Assembly: GCF_963678635.1 (NCBI RefSeq)
Contig: NC_087066.1
Location: 54,640,312-54,704,311, forward strand
Length of the DNA: 64,000 nucleotides
Source: Symsagittifera roscoffensis
Taxonomy: Eukaryota > Xenacoelomorpha > Acoela > Convolutidae
Reading direction: 5' to 3'
Shown here: positions 1-13,800 of the stretch, in pieces
Numbering within the stretch: position 1 is the stretch's first letter
Layout: each line of letters starts with the position of its first letter
The notes under the pieces: model-generated
Databases searched by the model: none
Seen by the model: the letters and a program-made list of their open reading frames with translations, nothing else
What the model was told of the DNA's origin: nothing
Translations under genes and position numbers: made by a program

Positions 1-89
1 CTGGCTCTCTGGCTAAACGTTGAACACTTTCCTAGCAGATAAAATATTTCAATCAATTAATTAACAAACTAGCAAATGGAACACGGGGT

Positions 90-95
90 TTTATT
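90..95 (-). terminator. Candidate poly(A) signal of the bestrophin gene
   Basis: TTTATT on the plus strand reads AATAAA on the minus strand, about 500 nt past the stop codon. It is the best match I see in 1-593; the rest of that stretch is AT-rich 3' flank with no other recognisable feature. Confidence 0.35.
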
Positions 96-593
96 CTCAA
101 ACAACACAATGCGCGAAAATTCCCAATCAAAAAATATACCTCATATCGTCTGAAACTGAATGATTTTGCAGCTTATTTCTTTCAGATTCCTAATTACTCA
201 TTTTTGATTGGCTAACACTATTTTTGCGCATTCTGTCTACTGGTATGAGTAATTTACCTTGAAAGCAAGCACTCCTCAGTTGGCGGCATTTAACTTTTTT
301 TTATATTTAAAGCCAAATTGTTGGCAATATAGATGACCGTGAGCAATAGGTCAAAAACAATATCATTTTAGGCAAGTACGTTTTTTGTAGACAATTTTTA
401 CGTGTGAAAATCAGTGAGAAAATGAAACCCGACGTCGAAATGAGCAGTCTTAGGTTAACTAACTTCTTTCATATTTGTTGACCGAAAAAGATATTGCCAA
501 CAATTCGGCATTAACCGTATAACAGCGAACCCGAGCTTCAAAAAGCGAAAGAGAAAAAGAGCTAATAAACATGATATGAAGTAGACAGAAAAA

Positions 594-867
594 TCAAATA
601 GACTCTTGTGCAATGTTAACAGTCGCGTGATCATCGTCTCCTCTCCCGTCGAGAGCTCCCGAGTTAGCGTGTGTGTTCTTAATGTAGACTATTTGTGGGT
701 CACTTGCATTATCTTTAATAGCATGACTGCCACTGCCACTGGGGCCTGGTTGACCCTTGTTGCTTCCCTGGTTTTTCTGTCTGTTCGAAGTCAGGTTGTT
801 ATTCCACACCGACTTGGGCAGCTTCCATAGGGTGACCGAGGTGTCCATGATGAAGCCGGGAATATCT
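594..867 (-). CDS. Bestrophin terminal exon 7 (residues 402-492)
   Basis: The acceptor TTTTTCAG lies before 867; the first base completes a valine codon from exon 6, and the frame runs to a TGA at 594-596. It begins DIPGFIMDTSVTLWKLPK and then becomes polar and probably disordered (GSNKGQPGPSGSGS). The tail is not recognisable by family but keeps the frame. Opposite-strand reading frames here are shadows. Confidence 0.75.
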
Positions 868-3800
868 CTGAAAAATTGAATAATCACAGAAAAAAAGAGC
901 AACAATTTGCTGTTGCTGTGTAATTAGCACAGATTGTTCCGACCAAACTTGACGTCGCAAAAATAGTATCGGGAAAACGAAAAACTTTGCTTACATTACG
1001 CAATACTCACATCAATTTTAAAACAAAAACCATTCTACCAATGACTGCGAGCGTCTCGATGTGATATGTCACTCGAAGCTCTTGATTTCTTTGCCGATGC
1101 TGACTTTGAGTTAAAATTACTTGGCCCAAACCATATCAACCGGTCGGAACAACCCTTACTTGTAAAATGATCCATAAATATACCCGTAAAGAATAGCTCC
1201 AGCTCAAAAGCTCAAGCACACTTACGTTTGAATGAACAATACTTCTGAAAATAATTTATACGCTATCACATACATTTTGAGGGACTATTTTAAAAAATCG
1301 CTCTATTCTCATTGTGCAAATTTTGGAAGTTGAATAGTTGGAAAGAGGAAAAAAATCATACTGAAGATCTATCAGTGTCATGCTTAACTGCTTTAAATAC
1401 TGATTCGAAATCAGACCGAAAAAAAAATGTAAAAATGAAATGAAAATTTCCATTCAGAACCATTAAGTGTGGTGTAAAAGGGTTCTAACGAGGACACTTG
1501 CAAGAATCGGAACTCTAAAACCTGTACTACACGCAACAACACAACCCCCCATATCCCCCCACCACCCCTCCCCGCCTTCCAAAATGGGCAGTGCACAGCA
1601 AAATACTGTTTTTGAGAAGAGTGTAATTAGAACTCGCTTGAGCACTCGTTATACTTCGTGGCAACCAGGGACACACATTTAAATAGAACCATATAATAAT
1701 GCAGGCAAGAAAGTGTATGGTACCAATGCTGGTGCTGGATCCATTTAAATGTAGTGGACTGCAATCCATCTACCATCACCAAAAATTCTTCTACTATGTA
1801 AACTGTTACCACCTGAAACTATTACCTGTATATATACACTCAAAGTTCAGTCCCAACTCTAGACTACCCCATGGCTAACCACGGATCACCTACACCCAGC
1901 ACTTCTTCCAGAAACACTTCTACTAGCCACAGTTTAAACAACTCCATTCCCAATCCCAGCAATTTGTATCTAACCTCGTCGCTTAAAACATCGAGTATTT
2001 ACCGGGCCCCTATGAGCCCAGAAACAAAAACCGTGAGTCTCAGAATAACTCGACCCCGGATTCAATCCATTGAACCCCAATAAAACTCATTAAACGCATC
2101 GGCTACGGAGAACAGGCAAAAGAGCTTGCCCTCTAACTTGCTACTAACAAAATTCACAATGCCGCTCTGCAAAAAAGAAACAAGCTCAATTGCAACAGAA
2201 ACAGCCAATACCTCGGAAATTACACTAAAATAATTCGCATAGACCGAGAAAGCGGAGTCATTTCCTTCGCTCTTTCCGCAAACATCACCAACGAAATTTT
2301 AGTCTTCACTGTATCATCGCCCCTGTAATTACAAACCATGAACATTATAACAAAAATTTCCTTTGCAAACGTTTTTTTCCTCAATCTCACCCCGATTCTC
2401 AGACCCCTAACACTTAGCAGCCTCATTTAACAGTCTCAAAACAACTCCGCGTGACTTATAATAGGAGAAAATAACACTTTGTCCCATTTGGAACTTCCGA
2501 ACTCCAGATGACAGGTAACACTTCTAACCAGAAATTACAGCCTGTGCAAAATTCCGCCATAAGTACTGGTTGTACCAGAATAAAAACAAACTTCACGCAC
2601 AGAATGGCAAATACTCCCAATAACCCAATGATGAAACTCATCTCCTTGCAATAATTCTTCAGCTGCGAGTTGAATAAGTAAATCAAGCGAAAAATCATTG
2701 AAGCATCCCCCTCAGAAGTTAAACCAACAGACAGTTCAACGCCGCACCCCTGATTTGATTCCAACCGATCGAAACCAATTATGAAAAAAGTACATAGAGT
2801 GCGTGCAAAAAGTCCTACACACACGATCAGTGTCTACCCACATCAAACAGGTCTCCAACTCAGAACTTGCAAATTATGCAACACCCCAATATCCACTTCT
2901 TCACTGAAACTTGACCGCAAGGCCCGCTGCAGCTTGGCACAATTTCGCTCTGGCTATTTCCTCTGTTTAATAAGTCTTACCTTAACCGATTAGACACAAA
3001 AACACCAGACAAACGTCCCAAGTGCTTTAACGCTCCCAATGACACTAACCACCTATTCTCTTGTAACTTACATACAACACCATTGATTTCACTCTCACTT
3101 ATCGCCCAGTCCCGTTGAAGTGGTTAACTTCCTCGGACTGAATAATATATTACAAGATCATAAATTGAGCAAGCTATTAAAACTGATCACAGGCTTTTAG
3201 CCTAAGAGTGTTCATTCACTACTTTCCCTCGGAAGAGGTTCACTGATACCGAATAAATGAGTAATTTCAAACCATAGCACTGCATGCTTTTAAAGCATTA
3301 CCCCGTTTGAAGGCTTCAAGTTTCACGAAAACGGACGACGACAAGAGAAACTCTGGCGGACTCAGTTACTGGAATCATGCCCCTTCTACCAACAGGGGGC
3401 AGTGTGAGTCTTCGACAAGACCAAATTGAAAACAATTTTCTAAGGAAATACCAATTATCCACCACGCAAAAAATCGTGACTAATATTCGTACGTGAAATG
3501 AGTCAAATCATTCTTGAGAAAATTTACGAGATATACACTTCCGAATTTTGGAGAAATATATCACGTTTCAGATCTTTTATGATAAACACTGGGCCAGGAT
3601 GCATTTTTAGTCCGCTGAGAAATTTAAAAAAGTCCATTATTTTAAAACTAAAACTCGCCATGTGCATTCTGCTGTTGGAGAGCATGATCTGCCTCTATTT
3701 TAACAAATGAATTCGAGTTGAACTTGAAAAAAATCAAGTGTCAAATCGCGGAAAATTAACTTTGAGCGTGAACAATTTTTAACGGAAAATAACAAAGACC

Positions 3801-4824
3801 TAATATCTGATAAACCACTTAGGGCTCTTTTCCACTTTCCCCCCACATTTCACATTTTCTATTTTTTCAATTGTCTTACGTGCTATTACGGCTCAACGCG
3901 TGATGTTACGAAGTAAGGTATGGAGAACAAACGTGTTCACTATAGTTAGTTTGTTCACCATGCAAATTTTATTACATTATGAGAACCTGAAATTAGTTTT
4001 TCAAAAATGGAGTTCGAATGTGAGGGGGATGGGAGTTGTAAAGAGCCCCATTTAGTTCATTAGCACTTAATAAACTTACACTATTCCGTCGACTAGTGAG
4101 CCGAACATGTGGCTCTCGATGTGTGTGACGAACAAGTCTTCCCTGGGCACCCTGGCCAGTCGAGTGATGCTGTGAGGATCCTCTCTCAGAAAGGTCTCCA
4201 TGTCGTACGAGTACTCCACGTGAGCTCTAGACTGCTAAAACACACAACGCACAAATGCAAACATACATTAGTCATCATAGTATAGAATAAACAGTTAAAC
4301 GCATTCTCCCACGTTAGATCTTCTCGGGCAAATATTATCTAAAAGAGAAAAGACCAACAAACGAGCTGGTCGCCGCTTTTGAGGCGGATTTAAGAATTAC
4401 ACGCTTTTTTTCTGGGCAGGAGAATGTTGCCCAACCTAAAGCAACGAGCACAGATCATGGTGACCCTAGAACCAGCGACATTCGGATTGAACAGCGGAGA
4501 CGTAACCACTGCACTATCGGTCCTCAAGGTCTGCTGATACATCATCATCATCATCATCATTATCATTGTTTTGCACCCTCATCTGGAATTCGAAGGTGGT
4601 CCGGAATAACTTTCTTCTGCAGATTGTTCCATCACATCAAATACTCGATTTTCACCGTCATAGTGTAGTTTATCTGGTTTCATCGTGAAGTAACTCGAAA
4701 GACTCGGGTAGAGGCCTAAAGCGGCCTTCTCGAAAAATTGTCAGAGGCCTGCAGCGACTTTGATATCATCACAGAGATCTTCTGCTGAAAACTGGGAAAT
4801 TAAAACAAAAACTTCTTAAACTTC

Positions 4825-4879
<55 letters not shown>

Positions 4880-7800
4880 ACTGCGGCCTTTACCTGGGTT
4901 AAAAACAACCTCGCTTCAGTTATCATTATCATCTTATCAATAAATTTATCATTATCATCAGAGCGCATGTATTTTTAAGTATAGGTTACCTCTAAATGAA
5001 GTGCGAAGTATCCAACCATGTCGTAGTTGTAGTCCAGATCCCTGCCGTAAGGAGTGAGAAGCACTTCTGCCACTTTGAACCACCCGTAGTAGATGAGGAA
5101 CTGGAGGAGGAGAGTGGAGGGCACAAAGTACCTGTCATAACCACTGTCCGAACTCACACTCGTCACATTCTGATAGGCGAACAGGGCCAGGAAGAAATAC
5201 GTGTACACTCCGATAGACACTACCTAAATCATTCACTCACAATTAAACTTTCAATTAGTTCAAGAAACGATCGCACAATCTGTAAAAAAAAAATCACTTA
5301 TTTGACAAACTGATCATCAAACGCTGTTCCTTACTTTTTTTATGAATACTTATTGCTCCGACCACCCCCTTAACGAAAAGTGATTTTTTACAGTCAACTC
5401 AAAGAAATCTCGTACATCGTGGTATCAAATTGAAGCCATTTCAGTCGCGATTCGGGTTCGAAAATAGAAGAAATTGTCTCTATGGCAAGACAATTGGGTC
5501 TAAATCAAGTGGGATTATTTCTTGAAATATATTTTTTAAATTTGTTCTCTGAAATCATTGTAGTCAATTCATTTTGTGGTACTTGATCTACAACCGGTTT
5601 CTATGAATATTCGCTTCAATCCTTCTGCCAAATTTTTCTCGTCTCGTCAGTATATATTTAGTAATCTACTTTCGATAAAGATATCCAAAGCATTAATAAC
5701 TTCATTTGTCATAGACATCATTATTTAAAACAAATTGTCGGTGACGTCCAGGTTTGAAAATAAAGTTCACAAGCATTTCAAAACACTCATACCCGGAAAT
5801 CGATAAACAATAAATGGGACATGAAAAACAGGCTATTTCGCAAGCTTTCTTTCGGAGGACAAACAACGTCAAATCAATTCGAAAATCTCTTCGTACAACA
5901 GCACTGACCTGCGTGTATGGCAATGGCACCGGGATACTATCATAGGCAATCAGACCTCCCAGGAGTGCCTTGTAGTCGTGTATCTTCTGCAAACACACAC
6001 ACACACACAAATTAATTAAAACATCTCTGCTAATAATTTGCCGATCAAACAGTAGCTACTAACACAATGAATGATTAGCCGATGGAAAAGGCGTAATGCC
6101 ACAAATCGCAACAAAAGACAACTCGCATTAAAAGACAACTCGCAATATACTCGCTGCACACTGGCTACCTTAAACAAAATTTCTTAACTTATAAATTATC
6201 TTTCAAACTTTTCTAGTTGTCGCTTTCCTAAATTTTGCAAGTTGTAATTTGTTGCGGCTTGTCTTCTGTTGCGAGTTGTCGCGGTACCAAAAAAGGAATT
6301 ATTAACGCATGGATATTTATGCGAGATCAGCGCTGTAATGTTTAATTGGGACTGCAATTAACCTGGTAAACTAGTGCCATGTTCTCTTTGTTGTCGACGA
6401 AGCCCCTGTCGTAGGCGTCCCTGATGAGTCTGGTGGCCCATGCACAAGGCAGCCACCAGTTCCAGCTCGCTGTCCTCTTTTCCTCATTTTTCCCCTTCGG
6501 CCACTTGAGCTTCTCCAACTCATGTGGCATCAACTCCTGTGTACTGTACAGCTGTCGCATCTCAAAGTCACTTGCCAGACCTAACAACAAAAATATGTCC
6601 AAAAGCTTAGTTTCGTTGCAAAAAAGACAGAAAGCCCTCATTAAATTACATCTGAATTGTTTCATACGAACAATTTATCGGAGAATGTTTCCTATCAATC
6701 TGATGAAAAAAGTAAATAGTACCGCTGAAAATAGCTGTAAACACTGTGTACTGTACTCAGTCACTTGCCAGACCTAACGTTAATTTTTTCTTTTTGGCTA
6801 ATTTTGATGCATACATGTAATAAGTCCTTGTTTTATATACCAAAGAGACTTAGTAGCTAAGAGAGCTAACTCGGAAATGATTTTAAGGGATCTGCTGAAA
6901 ACAAAATATAGTGCCTGGATTTCATTTTAGGATCGTAGTTCTATGATGATTTGTAGAAGAAGAATTAATTTCTCGTTGTTACAAAACGGCATATTAACCA
7001 AATATAATTTAAACTTTTTTAAGCTAACTCGGAGAGGACAGCGAACGAATCCATTTGGATTGCAGGATGCTGCCCTAAACTCAAAGACATTCGAATAAAC
7101 TTAATAACAAAAGCATAAGAGTGGAATTAATATAAACTAAATTCAATTTCTGAAGAACAAAGATAGCAAAAAGTAACTTTTTACTAATAAAAACTTCGCT
7201 CAATAAACTGGACCATTTAAGTGGACCGTAAGACAATTTCCTGATGATATACACCTTAAGTTACGCTCGCGGACTAAATCCCCCAGGATAAAATCCCACC
7301 GGATATAATCCCACAGGACTAAATCCCCCATAGGAACGAATCCCTCTAGGACAAAATCCCCCATATTTTATTCACTATAATGGAAATCAAACTGTACACA
7401 TTATATAATTTCATGTTTCTATTGATTCCATTTTGAACTGACTTCCATTTATACATGCATCGCCATTTTGACGTGACTTTTTAGCAACTTTAAGATTCCA
7501 GCATTCAGTTGACTTCCTATAAGAATGAGCTTCGATTGCAAAAATTAATAAGCCACGTGGCACAGTCAGTACGACAAGTGAATGGAAAACAATGTTGATT
7601 CCTTCAGCGTGAGTTCGAATCCCAAATATGACATTTTGTGCAATCAATGTAAAGGTCTGTTAAATTTACCCCTAGGGGTAAAAAATCCCGCGCTTCCACT
7701 AAGGTGGGGGTGCGGGATGGTGTGAAAGGAAGTCCCCGATTCCTAGAAAACCATCTTCTTTATTGTGTCAAAATTTCAGACCTCTAGGATCAAGGAATGT

Positions 7801-10800
7801 TGATTTTGGGGGGTCCGAAATTTTGAACATGATTTTGAACTTAATTTAACGTTAATTTATGTTGGCTGATAAACAAATTAACACCCGATATAGTCCCAGC
7901 AAAACGATTAGTGAAACAGGTGTGATACCAATTTGCGTGGTCGCAATTTAATCCCCCCATTAGCAATTAAACGTTTGCTTCTTGACGCAAAATTTTGTTT
8001 AGTTTGTAAAACACGTGCATTTTGTTAACTACCGACTCATTCAAAACAATTACAATGCAAAATAATAAAGTCAAATTTGTGTTAAGCAACAAAGGGGGCC
8101 AGAAAGCGCTTCACAATAACTACGCTTACTATAAGAAAAGAGAGTTAGTCAATTCTATTCAGTGGGAGTGCGAGTTGCGGCGATCAAAGAAACAATGTAA
8201 GGCAAGCATATGGACTTCAAAGGGCGAATTCCTCAAATAGTCGCCACATGAACACACACACGGCCCAGACTACGCCTTAATGGAAACGTATACACTTAAC
8301 GAGCAAATCAAAGCGGACGCAGCGGCTTGCACCGACTCTTCGACACAAAAGGTGCTGTCAAATGCCCTGGCGAAAGCCACACCAGAATGCTCATCGAAGA
8401 TGCCGGTGGTGCCTCGCCTCAAACGAAGGATAAGAAGAATCCGACATGAAAACCGTAGCCAGCCACCGATCCCAACAGAATTCGATTTTCTTCTGGAAGA
8501 TTCGACAGTTCCGGGAACAGGTAAACGTTATTTGGTGTTCGCAACCAACAAAAATATCGAAATCTTAAACTCGTATGGAAACTGGTTCATCGATGGAACC
8601 TTTAAAAGCTGCCCTGATAACTTCTACCAAGTATACACTGTCCGCTGCTTCGTAGATGGAACAACTTTTCCGTGTATCTATGCCCTGCTCCCCGATAAAC
8701 GACAAGAAACGTACAACGCTTTCTGGTCAAACTTGAAAGCAGATATCGTCCCCCCCAGTTCAATCATGATGGACTTTGAAATGGCTTGCATTAATTCTGT
8801 GGGTGACAACTTTCCAGACAAAGAAATCAAAGGTTGTTTCTTTCACTTCTCGCAAGCCATTTACAGAAAGATACTCGAATTTGGTTATGCAGTTCAGTAT
8901 CGCGAGGACAAAGACTTTAACCTAGCTATACGTCTTTTAGCTGCTCTTGCGTTTGCCCCACCCTTACATGTAGAAGCCTGGTATAAGCAAATACTAGTAA
9001 CTTGCCACATTCCTGACGACATCAAGAATTATTTTGAGGACACCTTTGTTGGCAAAGAAATGCGAAACTCGACGAGACGGAAATCGCGATTCGACATGGA
9101 TATGTGGAACGTTTACTTCAGGACCATTGACGACCTCCCCAGAACAAACAATGCCCTTGAAGGATTCCACCGTGGATTCGAATCTATGCTCCAAATGTCA
9201 AATCCTGACATTTGGAAGTTCATTGAGGCAATTCAGAGGCAGCAATCACTGCAATCGTTCAGTTTTGCTCAAATGCAGCTCGGCAAGAAAGTCCATACAA
9301 GGAAAGAGGATAATTTTGGGAGGATAAAGAGAATTGTATGCTCTGCCGCTAACTACAAGGAGTTGGATTATCTTAAAGCCATAGCTGTTAACTTGTCCTT
9401 TTAGTTTTTAGTCTTTAATCTATCTACTTCTTTTCTGTTAATTATCTTTCATCTTTTAATTCAAGTTTTAGTGTCGCTGTTTTGTTGAATTCGAATGTGG
9501 GGGATTTTAGACTAGAAACTGGGGGATTTTGTCCTAGGGGGATTTGGTCCTACGGGGGATTTAGTCCTGGGGGATTATATCCGGTGGGATTTTATCCTGG
9601 GGGATTTTATCCTGGGGGATTTAGTCCTAGACCCCTTAAGTTAGCCGGTTTAAATATATGAACTTGACACAATTGGCAGAAAATTGAATAAGTCGAATGT
9701 AGGAAACTACAGGTAGAAAACTTATATAGTCACGGGACATTTCTGGGCAAATACTTTAAATAAGGTGTTGAAATTTTTACACAGGCTTGAAATTGTTCAA
9801 AATGACCTGGTTGGACCAACTCTCAAAAATATTGCTTCGGGAGCGTTAATTGGTCATAAATAACAACTAGTTTAAGAAGTGCTTTAGTTCTTTAAACATT
9901 TTTGAAAACAATACAAAGAATTTGTATTTATGGACTCGAAAGCGTTCTTTGGAAAGCTAATGTGAAGAATGTAAAGATGTAAAGAAGAATGTGACCATGT
10001 AAAGAAATTTTGCATGGTGAACAAACTTACTTTACATCGTAACATCACGCTTTCAGCCATAATAACACGTTAGACAACTGAAAAGCAAAACTTGAAAAGT
10101 AAGGGGGGGGAGGAGGAGGAGTTGAGACAAGAGCCAAAGAAAGATCTAAAATTTGTCGACGCCAGAATCGAGCAAACCTTCTGCTGGCAATTCAGACGCT
10201 TCAATATCGTAACCACTGCTGCCCACGCAACAGAAAATTCTCAAAGCAACATAAATCTTGATTGTTATCTTTCCCGAATTTTAGAAACAGCTTTTCTATT
10301 GTATTGTTTCCATAGAAGCAATGACATACTCTAAATGCTTTCTAAGCAACATTTGACTAGTTTTCTTCAATTCATGTCCTGACTGTGTCAAAACTTCAGC
10401 CCTTTATCTTAAATAATTGCAGAGGAAATGTCAAAACTGCGAAGAAAATATTCGCTCAATTGCTCAGTTGAAAACCAAAAATTTCTTCGTCCCGAAAGCA
10501 TCTTTATCCCGTGACATCTTGCTGAGAACTCTAAGAACCTTCGAGTATACAGCCCAGGTATTAAAAAAGGTTATATAGATCCAAAGAACGTTGAAAGTCG
10601 AAGAATCTTAAAGCACAAAAAATATTATGACTAACTCAACTTGCAAAAATGAATTTTTTAAATGGTCAAGCTATTGCGTACGGCTTTATTAGAACTTCCT
10701 GAATTCCAAATTTAAGTTCGCACAAGAGCACTTTATTATATTTATCAGTACTGCGGATGAAATCACACTATAAAATACGCCGCAATCAAAACAGTATTTA

Positions 10801-13800
10801 AAGAGATTGGATAAAAACTTCATCAATAAAACTTGAATGGAAACCTCGCCTCCGAAAAAATCAAAGTTTGTTCTCTTTTAATCTCAAATTTTTTTGCTCG
10901 TATGCCAGAGAAAAAAAAAGCAACGCATTGCCGCCAAGAGAAAAAACGGCAAAGCATGATACATATAGGTACCCAAAACTTTAGGGACCCGATGCAAAAA
11001 CGAATTAAAAACATAGCCAACAGACAGTTGGAAAAGAGCCAATGAATGCAGAAAAACAAAAAAAAACTGACTTGTTTTTTTGAAAAAACTTCAACTTTCC
11101 AATTTCAAAGAAAAAAACATATGACTGAAAAGCTTTTTGAATTTCAAGAACGGTTTATGATTGGAACTTTGATAAAATTGATTCAATTTAAGAAAACTGG
11201 AGTGTTAGGTTAAGTTTTTATTACGCTGGAAAATCTAAAAACTTAATTCCATTTTCGAAACCAAAAACTGATCACACTTTTTCCCGCCATTCCCTCTTTC
11301 GTATTGAAAGAGCAAATGAACTTGTATTCAGCTCAAAAATTTACATATACCTAAGGGCATTCATGAGTGCTTTTTCTGCAGTTATTAGATTATTTTACGA
11401 AAGAAGAAAAGATCAGGACCTATATAAGAGTCGGAACAATTTTCATCGACTCCTCAAAAATTTTCGCCCCTCAAATGCGCAATATGAGGCTACTACGCTG
11501 ATATTTCACAAGTTTAACCTCTTAATACGGAGGAAACTTTATGCTAAAGAACAAAAAAATTCAAGGAAAACTCTTACAAACCCGACATGACAAGATCAAA
11601 ACCATCATAACACTTTTTTGACGCAGAGACAAAGTTGTAATTTGCAAACAGCAGATAAAATGGTAAAAACAACTCGAAATGTTTTCAAAAAATCATGGAA
11701 AGTAAAGAAAAATTAGAAAAACAATTTTGAAATTTCAAGTGCCGGAATCGAACCACAGACAAGGAAACTTAGAGTCACGCGTATTTGCATCTGCGCTACG
11801 GTATCTTGTCAATCTGCAAACAAACGCCATCAAAAAACAGACAACAGTTGCAATTTGATTGCAAATGATATGCAGCACAAGTGCCAACAAATGATCACAA
11901 TTACTGGATTGGGTCGAAATTGTCTCCCGAAATAAAATTGTTAAAACCAGGGTTAAAACCTAGGATTTTACTGGGGGCGGGGGTGCATTATTTATAAATG
12001 TTTAAAAATTTAGCTTGCTTTTTGTTTAGGCCAACCAAATTGATTTTCCAAGCTCTCCCAAAGCACTAAAAAGACCAAATTTTTAGCTTCACAGGCGACT
12101 TTTCGAGAAAAAAAAACAGACCAAAAAAAGCGTTTTTAGGCACTTTTTGGACAGCTTTGACCAAAAAATATATTTTAGGCGCACAATTTTTCCCTGAATT
12201 TTAGTAGGTATGTGCGCAAAAAGCGGTTTTAGAAAAGTTTTAGGGTTGATATGCAAAACATGCACGTTAAAAAATAATAGCAAAGGGGAGATGGTCGAAT
12301 TTCTAGTCAAAACCATTCAGCGCTTGTGTTAGACAAACTATTAACCGGTAAAGAACACCTCTCTTTCGATAACCTTTGCCAACTGTAACAATTATCAAAT
12401 TCAATCCGATATTTGTTCAACTCACCCATATCTACGAAGGTAAGTTTTCGTTCTTTCATGAGTGATCTGAATTGGTAACAGATGTCTCGTAACACCATTG
12501 CCAAGCTCAGATGTACATATCTCGAACACGTTTGGACCACAATTTTCACGTCCTGGTTCCTGCTTTGTTTCTCTCTTCCATCTGGCTCATCTCTAGGTAG
12601 TTGAAGAGTGATGCACATCCAATCAATCAGCGAGAACGGCCACGGGATTGAGTCGAAGATTTGATTCCACCTTGAGTATACTTGGCTGACGAAGAAACCC
12701 AACAGGAAAGCCAGCGGGATGGTGTCCATATTTGACTTCAAAATGACACAGAACTAAAATAACCATTATACTCATTTAACAAAACATAGCCAACTGGCAG
12801 TTGAAAACGTTTTATAATATCAAAAATTACACGCATTTAACAAATTCTTCAGTGGCGAAGCAAAGCTTCCCATCAAATGCGATCCGAAAATATACGCCAT
12901 TGTTCAGGCGTAACAAATTGACTGCAAACAAAAAACAAATTTCACAATTTCCATGTAAATTCATTGTAGAAATTACAAAATTCGAAAAAAATTGAGGAAA
13001 AATAAAAACAATTTCAGAAAAACTGTCGAACAACACAACAACCAGTATTGAATAAGCATTTAATTTTAACCGACTATTCGGTAGACGCCCATTGAGCCGC
13101 AAACAAAAAATGCCACAAGAAATTGTCATGAAAAAAATGTTCAGCATTTCAAGTTTTACAGCTTAGAAATCTTTGCAACAAACTATCTGAATTTTCCGAA
13201 AACATCAATCATTTTTCGCCTTTGAAGCGAGACTAAGCCGAATAAAAATAAGGTAAAAACCGATAAAAACTAGGTAACTAAGCCGATAAAAATAGGCCGA
13301 AGAAAACAGTTAAGCGAAAAAAAGGAAAACCAAGGACAATTAACGACAAGGTATTATATAAAAAATACTTGCCTCTACGATGAAAAATTGAGGAAAGCAC
13401 ATCAAAATTCCCCGATGTGGCAACTAAGCCGACAAAACAGAAACACACAAACGAAAATCCGACAATTCAACTTTTCCCGACATTTTTTTTCATTTTCATA
13501 AATACCATAGACGTAAATACCATAAATATACCATTTTCATAAATACCATAGGGTAAAATAGGCATCCGCGTTATCTCTAGGCCAAGTTTTAAAAAAGGTC
13601 TAAGATGTCTTAAAAAAATTGTTTTCGAGAAAAAGCCTAGTCCCTGATTACTAGGCACTAGCTCTCGCATATCTAAAGACGGAAAAAACAACAACACGAC
13701 CTACATAAAAGTATTCAATACGTTCATTGACACTTATAATACCAAACACAAAATTAAGCTTAACCAAAAATTTTTGTATAACACGAGAAATAAAAAAAAT

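Larger units (their letters stand above)
7264..9633 (+). mobile_element. MULE (Mutator-like) DNA transposon, 2.37 kb
   Basis: The element is bounded by CCTTAAGTTA at 7254-7263 and again at 9634-9643, a 10-bp duplication of the kind Mutator-like elements leave (usually 9 nt, so one base may be chance). Inside are inverted terminal regions made of repeated GGA(C/T)(T/A)AAATCCCCC words and one transposase reading frame on the plus strand, antisense to the host bestrophin gene. Between the left TIR and the transposase lies a small hairpin (ATCCCGC...GCGGGAT near 7687-7720). The matching target duplication suggests a fairly young insertion, although the transposase has a stop codon. Confidence 0.88.
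6581..12425 (-). other. Bestrophin intron 2, host of a MULE insertion
   Basis: A 5.8-kb intron. About 40% of it is the transposon at 7264-9633; the rest (6581-7253 and 9644-12425) is AT-rich with only short random frames and one tRNA-like relic. Confidence 0.75.

Noticed and set aside
4996-5313. Plus-strand frames over bestrophin exons (also 606-830 and 6424-6777)
   Set aside because: These are antisense shadows; the minus-strand frames match the bestrophin family and have phase-consistent splice sites.
11737-11808. A functional tRNA gene
   Set aside because: The B box is perfect but the acceptor and anticodon stems do not pair.
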